Positions 34,275 to 45,555 of a stretch of DNA of 64,000 bases are shown here, in pieces; the first letter of the stretch is position 1, and every line of letters starts with the position of its first letter. The DNA is from Ascaris suum. Taxonomy: Eukaryota > Nematoda > Chromadorea > Rhabditida > Ascarididae. The position numbers were made by a program, and so were the translations under genes. The notes below the pieces were generated by a model. That model ran no database searches. It had not been told where the DNA came from and saw nothing but the letters and a program-made list of their open reading frames with translations. The stretch lies in contig CM024187.1 in the NCBI GenBank assembly GCA_013433145.1, positions 7,766,826 to 7,830,825 of the forward strand. The letters run 5' to 3'.

Positions 34275-37058
34275 CTACCACTGATTTCGTAATTCCTGCG
34301 ACCGTTTCGAATTTGCAGCGGTCAATGAATTACTGGACTCGATTTATGAAGAAAAACGTTGTCCACCATGATATGCCTGAGTAACTCTTTTGCTGGGTCT
34401 TCCAATGTTGCTCTGCTATTTCGAAGAACAGTAACTCTCGCTGCATGCATATACGCTTCTCTCCTCTAATTTCTGCCTTCTCGTTTCACATGGTAACTCT
34501 AAACCTCACACCGCCTCCTGTAATTGGAGAGATCGTTACTCGTGCGTGACGTTCATTCTTATGCGTTTTGTACTGTGATGCAAACGCAGTATGGTCTCGG
34601 TCCATTTGTTGTATATGCGATGTGTGCCTACATATTGCATTTTGATTCCCGGAAGCTTCTAGGAAGCACAGAGTCACGAAGTTGGTAGGCATAACCTTTT
34701 ACCCCAGTGCTTCGAAATTCAGCCTTTTCAAGTTAGCAATCGATAAGTTATATCACCCTACCATCGAGAAACCAAAACTGCAACCAAGCGACTCGAAATT
34801 CGATGCATTCATGTTGTTTTAAAACAATCCTCTCTACACTACTACAAACTCTTCTTATTTCAAAATAGGCAGCACGAGTCCTTACCATGCCATAACCGTA
34901 ACTGGCGGGTTAAAATTGCAGTTATTACGCGAACTTGGGGTCAAAACAACTCCAGCTAGCATGAAGTAGCCCTCGCCTAAATTTAACCCCATGACCCCAC
35001 ATCATCTTTTCACTTGTAAGCTAAATTTGTCACCCAGCTATGCAAATTCAATATTTGAATGATTTTTGCCTAGAATAACTCATTCCAGCCCAATACGATC
35101 CTGATTGCACAAACATTCGGTCTTTTCAAGGCTTATCTCCGCCAATTAATGGACTGAAAATCCTAGCCCCGGGGAGTCAAGCTTTTGTAGTAGTTCAACG
35201 TTAGTAGTTCAACGTCACAGTTGGTAAGCCAAAAAAACCCTCTTTTCTATCGTTTTTCAGCTCGTTGTGCTTTAACACTTGCTCATTTATTGGTATTCGT
35301 GAATGAAAGAACGCATTCGGCGTCACTATCCTTGATCCGCTTCCTCACTAGTTAAACATAGTCTTTAATGCGCACGGAAGCAACAGTCATAAAACCACAG
35401 TTAGGGCCTTTCGTCGCAAATGACTTCATTAAGTGATAATTAGGGCATCGAGGTGTTTAAGGAGCAAAAAGAAAAAACCAATGTGAATGGTCACGTTGTA
35501 GCAAAGCGTGAAAGGAGTGAGGAATAGGTCAAGGTAAGGGGGAAGCTGAGTGGGGAGGGGCGGAGAGAAGCAGAATGAACTCAGTCAAACACAAACTGAT
35601 TCAAAAGCCGAGCTGGGAACCAGAACTCTATATCACTAAGAATGAGGATGAATGAAACTTAAAATCCAGCTGAAAAAATAAACGGAAAAACATTAACATT
35701 CCCGACCCGACAACGACCCATTGTAGGATTCTGATAGCAAAGGCAAATTTCGATTGTTTTTGAATATTTCGGTGGATCATTCTAGCAGTTTTTGGAAGGG
35801 CGTCTCTCACCTATCCCTTCCACCTCCTCCCCCCACCCACCCCCCCCCCCCCCTCGAACTAATTACTACGACCGCCGCAAGGGAAGAGGACGAGTTGCAT
35901 GGAGCGCACATCTTATGATGTATCTTTTATAAGTTTTAGAAACGGCACGCTTCGAGAATATTTTAACTGAAGAAAAGATTGCTGTTGATGCTCTCTTCTC
36001 TTTCTCATTTCCCTTTCTTTTCTCTTTCCCATTCGAAGGATGCATGACGAAAAGTTTTTTATGGATAAAGAAGTCGCTGAGAGGCACTTCTTAAGAAGAC
36101 TATAAAAAGTGCACTAATGTATCTTATGCAATAAATTTGCCAGTTGCCGAGAGTTGCAACTTGCAAATATGAGAAGCCTGAAGAATGATATAAAAATATT
36201 CCGTAATAAGAACCGTCCATAACAATATCTGTGGACTGTAGTTCTTTGAAATACAGACTTCGCCCTTCTACTTTTCTTTTTTTCTGTACATCTCTGACGG
36301 ACGGCGTTTTATTCAAATTAGACTTCTTTTCAAGAGACGTTGCCTGCCCTTTCGAAGCTGCAAACGGCAGAGGAGGGTGGGCCAAGAACCTTTTAATTAA
36401 GTGAACGCTTCTCTTTAAGAGGGTTTTCATGTTAAAGGAGCTCTTCAATTTCTATGGGGAAAGGGAGTCTTTTATTATGGAGACATTTATTTCAAGAAAT
36501 GCAATAATACTATTTATTGCTTCCACTTCTAGTATGGAGGGTAACGGCTGTTATCGTTGAAATTCTTTTGAAATTAGCAGCAACGAAGGGCAATTCTTTA
36601 CTCCTCTTACTCTCATAGCATTTTATTTACTGGCTCAAACTCATGCTCTTTGCAAGTGTTGCTGTTAATGAGTGAGATGGAGTTACCTATCACTGTACGT
36701 ATCTGCTTAACTGTAGGTAAATAAATAAGTAAAGAGATAATGAAGTCTTTGTTTCCAGGTGTGGACAAAGAAAAATTCGATGTCAGTTACTTGGCTGACA
36801 TCATTCCAGTATCCAGCCCTAACAGGGTTTCGTCAAAGGTTGAGGGACGGTCGCAGTGACAGCTAGAATCCTAGCGCCACATCTAAGAGTTCTGGGGAAT
36901 AAATTTCGCTGCCATGAATTTCGTGGTCACTCGTCGTTGATGGCGTGGGAGCGCTTTTTCGGATATTTTCTCAGTTGCTTCTTCTGATCTTGAGAAGCAT
37001 TTTTTTTCTGCAGAAATCTTTGGCCTACATCTTCATGCCGTTACATTAATAACATTAT
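34275..37058. other. Intergenic stretch with poly-C run
   Basis: A poly-C/CCCAC tract lies at about 35830-35853. A plus-strand segment at 36759-36860, after acceptor TTTCCAG, reads VDKEKFDVSYLADIIPVSSP and stops soon after; it lies in a GC-richer block to about 36980 that may be a dispersed repeat. I call no gene here. Confidence 0.45.
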
Positions 37059-37064
37059 TTTATT
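37059..37064 (-). terminator. Poly(A) signal AATAAA of candidate gene X
   Basis: TTTATT on the plus strand, about 50 nt beyond the stop at 37117 on the minus strand. Confidence 0.5.
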
Positions 37065-37981
37065 CCTTCCTGTGAAGAGAAACTACTGCAATTTCCTTAA
37101 GGCAGTCATCCGAATGCTATAGTCCAGTGCCGTTTTCATGATCGCAGTTCTCTCTCATTGGCCGACTGATCCAGAAAAGATCCATGCTTCTGATGTCGTC
37201 ATCTCTCGGCACAAATTCATCTTCCATCGAAAAGCTTAGACCTGGCTTATCGTTCGCTATTTGATGTGAGGAGTAATTTGTATTACTATGCGCTTTCGAC
37301 GAGCGGCTTCTTGCGATTTTTATGAAGTCCGAGGTCGCACTGCTCATGTGCGGTCTTTCTGGAATGCGCATCTTGTTATAATATACGCTCATTTTATCGC
37401 ATTGGAGTGTTCAGCAAACCGAATTAATGCCCATTTTGAACATTATTGAAGTAATTTTTTAATTGTTGAATTGATTGTTGAATTGTTGAATTGTTGAATT
37501 TAATTGTTGAATTAATGCCCATTGAAGTAATTTTCTTCGTTCAGGTTAGGGTTAGCGTCTCTTTTCTGACGGGAAGTCGAAATATAATTCTGCTTTGACG
37601 GGAATATACTTGCTTATCTACGAGATTCTTCCGGGAAATGCTGAAAACTCTATATGGTCCATCTTTTAAACCAGCTGAAAAATAAAACGATATCTTTTCT
37701 CCTTTGATTTGCTGCATAAGTAGTGAGTGTACCTGGTCTTTCTGAACGAGGAGGGAGTTTTCAAACTGATGGTCAGAAGTGAGTAAATTTTTTAAAGCTT
37801 CTATTGAGAAGATAGTTTTCCGGAAAAAAGAAAAATGTTACTCCTCAAGAGAAAAGTGAATTTTCTGAATGACGGCAGCACTCTCCTGAAGTTCCAGCGT
37901 TTTTCTTCGCAGTACCAAATCGGAAGGATGTGAAAGTCCCAACACCAGCCAACGATCAAGACTGGTCATAGCAAGATGCTC
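37059..37981 (-). CDS. Candidate multi-exon gene X, 3' part, unknown product
   Basis: Exon x1 (37842-37981) follows acceptor GCCCGTAG and reads EHLAMTSLDRWLVLGLSHPS...TLELQESAAVIQKIHFSLE, ending GA at donor GTAACA. A 41-nt intron follows. Exon x2 (from 37800, acceptor CTTCTCAATAG) completes the codon and reads ESFKNLLTSDHQFENSLLVQ...KDQVHSLLMQQIKGEKISFY...DGPYRVFSISRKN. The last exon (37117-37358, acceptor GCATTCCAG) reads (E)RPHMSSATSDFIKIARSRSS...SFSMEDEFVPRDDD...ENGTGL-stop. AATAAA (minus) at 37059-37064 is about 50 nt past the stop. A phase-1 donor G|GTTTAA at 37671-37672 would join x2 to the last exon; otherwise x2 reads on to a stop at 37551. The product is polar and unrecognised. Upstream exons are presumably beyond 38 kb and were not found. 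Confidence 0.42.
37117..37358 (-). CDS. Candidate gene X, last exon
   Basis: Eighty in-frame codons including the stop. They are Ser/Asp/Arg-rich with no hydrophobic runs, as in a disordered C-terminal tail, and are followed by AATAAA at 37059-37064. It could also be a free-standing 91-codon ORF starting at the ATG at 37390-37392. Confidence 0.42.
37455..37512. repeat. (AATTGTTG)n short tandem repeat
   Basis: Five or six imperfect copies of ATTGTTGA with variable spacers. They are bracketed by a duplicated AATTAATGCCCATT...GAAGTAATTTT. Confidence 0.8.
37672..37800 (-). CDS. Candidate gene X, exon x2 (3' end uncertain)
   Basis: Open from 37800 down to a stop at 37551. The boundary at 37672 is chosen only because its donor gives the phase needed by the last exon. 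The retained reading continues as LKDGPYRVFSISRKNLVDKQ. Confidence 0.35.
37842..37981 (-). CDS. Candidate gene X, exon x1
   Basis: Forty-six codons plus two bases between acceptor CCTGCCCGTAG and donor GTAACA. The frame hits a stop immediately outside the acceptor, as expected for an exon. Confidence 0.4.
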
Positions 37982-38067
37982 CTACGGGCAGGTATTTTTT
38001 TATGATGCGTTTCGCTTTTCCCAGTTGAACGTGGACGTTCGATTAGCAGAAAGTGGTGCATCTGGAG

Positions 38068-38089
38068 TTTTTTTTTTTTTTTTTTTTTT
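38068..38089. repeat. 22-base poly-T run
   Basis: Uninterrupted T on the plus strand. Confidence 0.95.
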
Positions 38090-38195
38090 GCTTTACTTTG
38101 CTGTTTTTAATGAAATGGAATGAATAACGAGGATAACAGTATGCAGTTTCCTACTCATCCAACAGTTAGTTTGCAGGTAAGTGGGGTTGACGCCC

Positions 38196-38225
38196 GTTCG
38201 CCGGCGGGGTGCGGCCGCGGCGAAC
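38196..38225. repeat. GC-rich inverted repeat
   Basis: GTTCGCCG and CGGCGAAC form an 8-bp perfect stem around a 14-nt CpG-rich loop that includes part of GCGGCCGC. It lies about 20 bp after a consensus plus-strand donor (CAGGTAAGT at 38174-38182). Confidence 0.7.
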
Positions 38226-41200
38226 ATCGCAACATTTCGAGGCCGGTTACACATCGCTAATTTATCTCTATGAGATGCTGATTTGCACAGCGTAAAGAGT
38301 CGTTTATTTCCCAACAAGAGGCCGTTCGTTTTCGCTCTGTATGGCGGCACACTTCAAAGGCTTGCATGTGTGCGTACACCCGCATTCCCCAACATCGGCC
38401 ACTGAAACCTATGATGCGTTTACGTCAATTTCGTTCGCACTTTCTACTGTAATTTTCGAATGCTGCTTCTTGGAGATTTGCAAAAATGTGGAAAATTTAG
38501 AGAACAATGGCGAGAATATGAGAAATCTGCCGCTGATTCAAAGCAAATTGATATAGCTTGTGCATTAAGGTGGAGATGCTAAGAGGAGTCGAGTCGGCTC
38601 GCAGTAATCAGAACGTTACCTGTGCAAGTGCACAAATATCTTGTCTGTTATTTTTACGAAAATAGTGCAGATGTTACTTATGCCATAAGAATGCTTCACA
38701 AACATGATATAGTAGAGAGTTGCAAGTGAACTGAAATCGACATCAGTGCTGACTACGATGAAGAGCTTTCTCAACATGCCAGAGGTGATGGTTCAGAAAA
38801 CGTGTATATAATGTTGCTACTCCAGTCAGATATTTAAATCTGGAAATCCAAGTATTCCTCGTCAGTCAACTTTAGTATGATAGCTTATCATGAATGGTAC
38901 AGATTGCTCTACCTACTCTTGAATTGCAATGCAGGTGAAACAATTTGAAGCATTTTCAGGGAATAAGGCATCAGACGTAGCAGCTAGGGTTGGGTTGATA
39001 GTCAGATTCTTACTGCGGGACTGCATTGTAGGCGAAGGGAGGCTAGGTGTTTTCAGCCTATCGCTTCTTAAAGGGAAGAAGTACTAAATTTATGCCCAGG
39101 AAATGTCATCACCCTGAAACAGTCTGAAATAGTACTAAACATTTCATTCAAATATCTGCTCACAATAAAAATGGCATATAGTTCTAGACTTCATCTCAAA
39201 AAACTCCGGACAACGATAACTGCATTGTCATGAATTCGCACTAGAGAGTTACATAAGATATTCCTTCCTCTCTCTCCTGCCCTTTCCCCACCCATACCTC
39301 CTCTTCCCACCAATATCGAAATCTTCCCTTCATTCTCACTAGCATTAGAGCTCAGATGTGCCTTCTGCTATTTGCTTGATCACTGCATTTCGATGTGTTT
39401 TACAACCTTGATTTAAAAAACAAATGAACGATGAAAGGAATACTCAACCGTTTGGTACTCGTATCAGTTTATTTGGTATTCACGAAACTTATTGCCACAA
39501 AATGCCTATTGTTCTTTTGCCTCAAACTCGCACTCTTAGGTGAAAGTGAAAAACTTTGTAGCAGAAAAATTGAGTTGCTGTCAGTGTTAGTTGAGCTCCA
39601 TCCTCAGAGCTGCAACTCACTGCGTATAAACAAAAGAGTTGGTCATCCTTTCTGTTTGCTCCACAACACATCGAATTTCTTCAAAAGGACCTTCTGGAAC
39701 TAGTGTATGATGTGAGCATTGTTTCATGCCGTATTTGAAATAAAATTTCAGTTTTGTGGTTCGTGTAATAACCGTGTTTATTGTAAGTATTGCACTGTTT
39801 TATATGTCGAGTGTGGTACGCAATAGCGGAAGATATTTCCTTGTTAGGCCTAACATAGCTTATGAACCTGAATGTGGATTATGAGCGATGAGAGCTGTGA
39901 ATGGCCGGAAGATGACCAAAAGGATATGATACGGTAATTGACTACTAGCGCCATAAAGTGCGCTATCTGGATGGAAAGAGTCGTCCAAAAATCGATCAGA
40001 TAACCTTCATAGCGATTGGTGCGACGTCCGGACGCAACTTGTCGTAAAGCGACGATTTATTACAAGTCTAATGGCTCCCATTCGGTGCACCTTCAATGTT
40101 GCCTTTTCCTCTCTTCACTTCTACAACAATTTGCCAGCAAGTACTATTGCGCTTTTGTGCTTTTTTACAGTTCTTCCTTATCAAAGTTCAGAGCAAACCA
40201 GAAATGTTTATTGCTGCCTGAATTTTTCGTTCCACTCTTCGGCACGCTTCTATAACTATTTGAAATTAAAAACTTTATTCTGGTCATTCGAAAGACCTTT
40301 TTCGTAGAATTAGCTCCAAAAAATGAGAAACGTTTCCGGAAAGGTCGAGAATTGAAGCTGCAATCATCAAATTAATTATGAAAACACGAGCAGTTCTAGT
40401 TTGGTATGTACATATGCCGACGAATTTTGGAATTGATTTTGAACTATCTTGAAGTTTTCGCCACCTACTCCAAAAGTAGAAATAAACAACGGTTTTTGCT
40501 TTATAATAAGTTGCAGACGTGCAAAATGCACTTAGTCATAGAGGATTTATTCCTGGCTGTTTAAGAACAACGACCGTCCCATAAGTTTTCGGTAAGGAGA
40601 CTGACTATTAGCATCGTAGCCGTTGCACTTCGAGTAGCGTCCTTTAAAGATGCCGAAGGGGGGATGGGAGGAGGGGGGGAGAGGGAGGGGTGTCAATCTC
40701 TAGCCCATTAGAATTCGACCGTTATGGCATAGAAGTGTTAAAATAGTCCAGATCCTACAAATCTGCCAACACAACAGTGGCTACAAAACAGCTAAATGTA
40801 GTTGAACAACGCGTGTCTGAATCACTTCAGATATGTTAAAGCTATTCAGAAAAAGGACCAATATCTGCATTATAGCGACCGATTTGTTTTGAAACGTAGA
40901 TTCGAATGGGCTTCTTCAATGCACTCAATGTGCCTTTTACATGGATCACCAAAAAGTGCTATCATCGCTATAATATTCCAACGAGGCACATAGAATTTGG
41001 CAGGAAATACACTACGTTTGGCTATTCGGTTTTGACTTGAGCTCTTGATAGGTTCTTCAAATCATTTGGAATAAAAACTGAATGAAATAGTGGGATATCG
41101 GCTCTAAGTCACAGACATGTCAGTACGGCTGTTGCTTCATTTTCTTGCGTTTTATGTATTCGCTGTCAATGAATCTGGAAGAGAATACTTCACTGTCCTT

Positions 41201-44200
41201 CACTGAAGTTTGATTAATGAAGCCGGCCTCATCATAAGCTTTGTTTTAAGCGCAGATTTATAGTGTGGCGTAAACTTCCTTTAATTTCGAACGACAGTTA
41301 AGTTGCATTCATGTAGCATGGTTGACGCTTTGTTCTGAAACGAATCATACGGTGGAAACCTTCATTGCTCTTAATCTACCATCTACTTATAAAAGTTTCA
41401 CCTCTTCTGAAGCTCTCATACTGCTACACGATGGAGCAAAATCGGAACCTGTTCTTTACTGCTATTCTCAGCTCGGAACCTTCGCCACATTTATTCTCAT
41501 TGTCTATTTAGGGGCGTAAAAATGCATTATGTGGCATGTATTTCGAATATGTCACCTAGGTTCTCTCTCATTTCCATATCGATGGGGCAGCTATCAATCT
41601 TTACGATTTGGAGTGATTGCAAATGACCTTAACGTTGCACGAACAAGTTAGTGAGATCGCGACTGAAGAGGATGGAGGAAGCATCCGTGATACAAGGCAG
41701 GAACATAGCGAACTTGTAGATTCCATTCTCTATAGCAGCTCACCACGTCTACATAAGCCTTGCCGTCTTTTTTATCGCGTTTTTAGTGCTCGGAAAAAGT
41801 TTATGGCTGATTACCTGCACAGAGCTAGGGGGATCGTACTTAATATCACAGCCCTTGCGAAATAGGTTTATTTCGCCTGCAAACAAGCCTTCTAATATTT
41901 AGCGATTTGATTTGAAGCATCTCATCTTTTCTGCAAGGGGAAAGGGAAAGAGGAGGGAGAGCAAAATTTCTCCAAAAATAATATATTAGAAATTTCCATC
42001 GTCCCTTTCCCTCATACGAGCAAATCTCGGCTCGTTACCATCATTTTATTATGTGAATAGCGCATTTTTTAAAGCTGTCGATCAAATTTCGCGCAGATCA
42101 CCAGTAATTCCTATAATAGATAATATACACCAGAAATTGATTAGTAGGTTACTCCATTATCCATAAAAAGACTGCAATGCGGTGAAAACACCATTTTGTC
42201 AGTTGAAAAAACTAAAGGGCAGCATTTTAAGAAAATAATTTGCAATTACGAAAGGAAGCATTTAGAGAGTGTGGAATTGAAGATTCTTATATAAGTTGAA
42301 ACTATGCTGAGACTTTGTTTTGCCTGCATGATTTGCATATTTTCTTGCCGTGAAGTCTCAGAAAACTTGAAATTATAAAGAAAACAGCTTCTAAATCTGA
42401 TGACCAAGACGACTGCTTAATGAGGTCCTTCCCTGCGACGTTCAGTAATGCGCTAAGCATAGTTACCCTATAATGCTGGTATGAATCACTCATCGTTGTG
42501 CTGATGGAACGCGCTGAATGCTCGTTCTAGAGCTGCAACTATGACGTGGCAATATTTATTTCATTTTTCCCGCAGCGTAAAGCACGAGACGTTTTTCCTG
42601 ACATATTCTTTGAAAAGGTTTGTCAATTTGTTGCAGCTTCCGATCTGGTGATTTATATAAATCAGAATTGCGGTTCAATTTTGGCATATTCGCTTGTCCT
42701 ATTCCAATAGATTTATTCTACAAACGTGACTGATGTGGACAATAATGCGTCTTTAGCACACATGCAAAATTTGTGCAAAACGTATGGCCAAAATTGCAAT
42801 CGACAGTGATTAAGTATGGCCAAAACTGCAATAAGTTTGGAAGGGTGAAAGAAGTTCCTGCCGATTTGAAAATTCGTGGGAACAATTTGGCACGCAGTAA
42901 ACATTGCGAACTTCAATACACGTGTAATGGGCAATCAGATGAGATATGCCGAGCTCTGGTGATAAAACGCGTTGAATTTTTTGAATCTTACTGTATAGCA
43001 TTTCGCAAGATTTCAGAATCTAGCTCAGTGATGCTGGTAGGACGTTCGTTGAAGCGCTGAAACCCCATGCTGATTGTGCTCGAAGTTATGTGCCTGACCT
43101 CTGAAAGCGCCTATTTCTACATTTTCGGTTCCACTCCATTGCTTTTCCTGTATTGTAGTTGAAGAAGAAATTACATGTAATTTTTCATCCACATTTCCGA
43201 AGTAAAAACCTCATATAAGCGGCTGTACATCGTCCATCACGCGAATGATATATGCAGCTGTTAAAGTGCTAATGAATGACGTCAGATACTTTCGAAAGCA
43301 ATGACTGAGAACCAACGAAATGACCAAGAGCAGAGCAGATGCGTTCAGAAACTGATAAGAACTTTAGCTGAACTCGAGAAATCGCAAAATGGCACCTGGC
43401 GACTTACTGTGCTGCGATCAGTCAGACATTGTTTTCGTTGAGAATTTGCATAAAAGCTGTGCTTATTTTGTTTTTATCGAAGGAGACTGGTTGGCAAAGT
43501 TTGTGAGAAATATGTGAAATGTTCTATAATTATGGAAGAGTTCTGTGAAAATGAGGTGAAATGCGCCATTTCTGGCGCTTCTTCGTATATAAGGGAAAAT
43601 TTCTGCAAAGTTACAAAAATTTCTGCAGAGTTCTGTGCGTCAATTCAAACGTTCTGTAAGATTCATGAAACCATCAAACAGCGCATAATATAACTACATG
43701 TGCAATTGCCTCAGTTTTGTTTGCATCCAATAGACTGTAACACAAGTGCGGTTTGGCCTCGAGGCAGAGTATCCTTCGATAAGTTTAAGAACAGTTCTGT
43801 CCACCTAAGCGTTCTTCTCGATCAGTCACTGAAGTCACCGGATAGGCAGACGAACAACACATATATGCACACAAACTGCTAAACGCTCACGATAAATAGA
43901 ATGTAAACGAAATGTAGAGAATTTTGCTTTATTATCAAGTCAAAGATTTCGTCATTTTCAATGCTGATTTAGAGCACTGCAATTTCAATCCCTTTAAGCG
44001 TTGACCACCAGCTCGACAGTAGGAAATTGCTTCAATGTCAGAACAATATTGACCTATAACAATACCACTGAGAGCGAATAATCGAGGAACGTTTAAAACG
44101 TGTCAAAATAATTCGTGTTTTCCCTCAAAAGACGTATTGAGAGAACGAAAGAACTGAAATTAATTGTGCGTTATGAATGGTGGAAAATGTTCTTTGCTCA

Positions 44201-44374
44201 ATAACTAGTGCTTACTGTATATATTTCGGTTTTATCACTCGTGGACAGCGCTTGCAGTTTTTGTTGTGAAAGGCGATTTCACTGAAACAAGACGTGTAGC
44301 ATTTAGAAAACATTGGTGGATTCGATTAATCAGTTCGATGAACGCAATAAATTTTTGAGCGGAAGATTTTTGGG
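38226..44374. other. Intergenic stretch with no supported gene
   Basis: About 6 kb, AT-rich. A 90-codon plus-strand frame at 39431-39703 starts with hydrophobic MKGILNRLVLVSVYLVFTKL and is followed by AATAAA about 37 nt past its stop. A frame at 41623-41865 (MTLTLHEQVSEIATEEDGGS...) is acidic at its start. Neither has further support. Confidence 0.45.
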
Positions 44375-44455
44375 GGAAATTACTTTTCGTTCTTTGAGCC
44401 TCTGGTGAACGCTTTGAGGAACCTACTGGTTGTTTGTACGCGGTATTATAATGTC
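44375..44455 (+). repeat. Dispersed repeat, copy 1
   Basis: GGAAATTACTTTTCGTTCTT...GAGCCTCTGGTGAACGC...TACTGGTTGTTTGTACGCGG. It is about 87 percent identical by eye to 45220-45300. Confidence 0.85.
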
Positions 44456-45219
44456 TATTTCAGTTACATCGATGTCCTAGGAAAAATCCGCTATTCCGAT
44501 GGCATAATTTTACTTTCAGAATTCTATAAAATCCCAGCTGATTTTCTCCAATATTTGAGGGGAAAAAAGTTCTTCTGATATCTTTTAAAGTGCACATCAC
44601 TAGTTTTTTTTTTCATCACAAAATAACAATGTGTAGTTTGCAGGAGTCTCCCGAAACGAGATTGACCGTCAATAAGATCGGTTTGAAGACGAAGTGCCAA
44701 CTAGCACGTTTCATGCTAGAAGGCGAACTAAAAAGCAACAACAATGGTAAGTGGAGCGTCAAAAAACGCGGGGCAGCGAACATCGAAGGGCCATTCCCAC
44801 GTTATTTCGAGGTTTATTGTTGGCTGTGAATCGAACGCCACAAGCGTGCTACGCCTCAAAAAAAGAGAGCACGCGCGAACTGTGAAGAGCACTCGTTATG
44901 CTTGTCGCGAAACCAACCAAAAAAACATGAAATATCTCGTGTAACTTCCTTTGTTGCTTGTCCAACTTTTCTAATGCTCACTGCTATTCACCTATCTCCT
45001 TAAAAAGCTGCCGTTTATTCTTTAGTAATGAATGTTTTAGGCAAATCGATTATGGCAACCGCAATGGGTAAAGGTGAGGTGAAGAGGGTATAAGGATGGA
45101 GTGGAGAGGTGGTGAAAGGAGGCGCGGAATGTATGTGACCAAAAAGTTTTTGAATTTTTTGAGGTGGACTGGTTTACATATAGGCTGTTATTCATGAACA
45201 TAAAAAACGTGGTCATGTT

Positions 45220-45300
45220 AAGGGGAATTACTTTTCATTTTTTGAGCCTCTCGTGAACGCCTTGAGGGACCTACTGGCTGTTTGTACACAGTATTATAAA
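45220..45300 (+). repeat. Dispersed repeat, copy 2
   Basis: Direct-orientation copy of 44375-44455. Weaker similarity (TACATCGAT against TACATCAAT) continues some tens of bases beyond. Confidence 0.85.
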
Positions 45301-45549
45301 AGGCGTCCCACGTACATCAATTTTCAGAGCAATGTTACCAAATTTGACGATTCCAAATTTTCAAAAGTTCAGAGCAACACGATTTTATTCACAAAACCGT
45401 AAACAGTGCAAGCGATTTGAATTTTTACACCAGGTTTCATCCATAAACGGTTCAGAAGTCAGAGTCTAACCGGCTCACGTGGAGGGCTTCAAAGAAAGAA
45501 TTCCGGAAAAATCCTCTGCACAGCTTCAGAACTGTTTACTGTAGTCATT

Positions 45550-45555
45550 TTTATT
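45550..45555 (-). terminator. Poly(A) signal AATAAA of candidate gene Z
   Basis: TTTATT on the plus strand, 61 nt beyond the stop at 45616 on the minus strand. Confidence 0.45.

Noticed and set aside
36059..36448. 129-codon minus-strand frame
   Set aside because: No poly(A) signal, splice support or recognisable motif. Composition is mixed and hydrophobic at the end.
37551..37566. Telomere-like GGTTAGGGTTAGC
   Set aside because: Only two units, and the nematode telomere repeat is TTAGGC.
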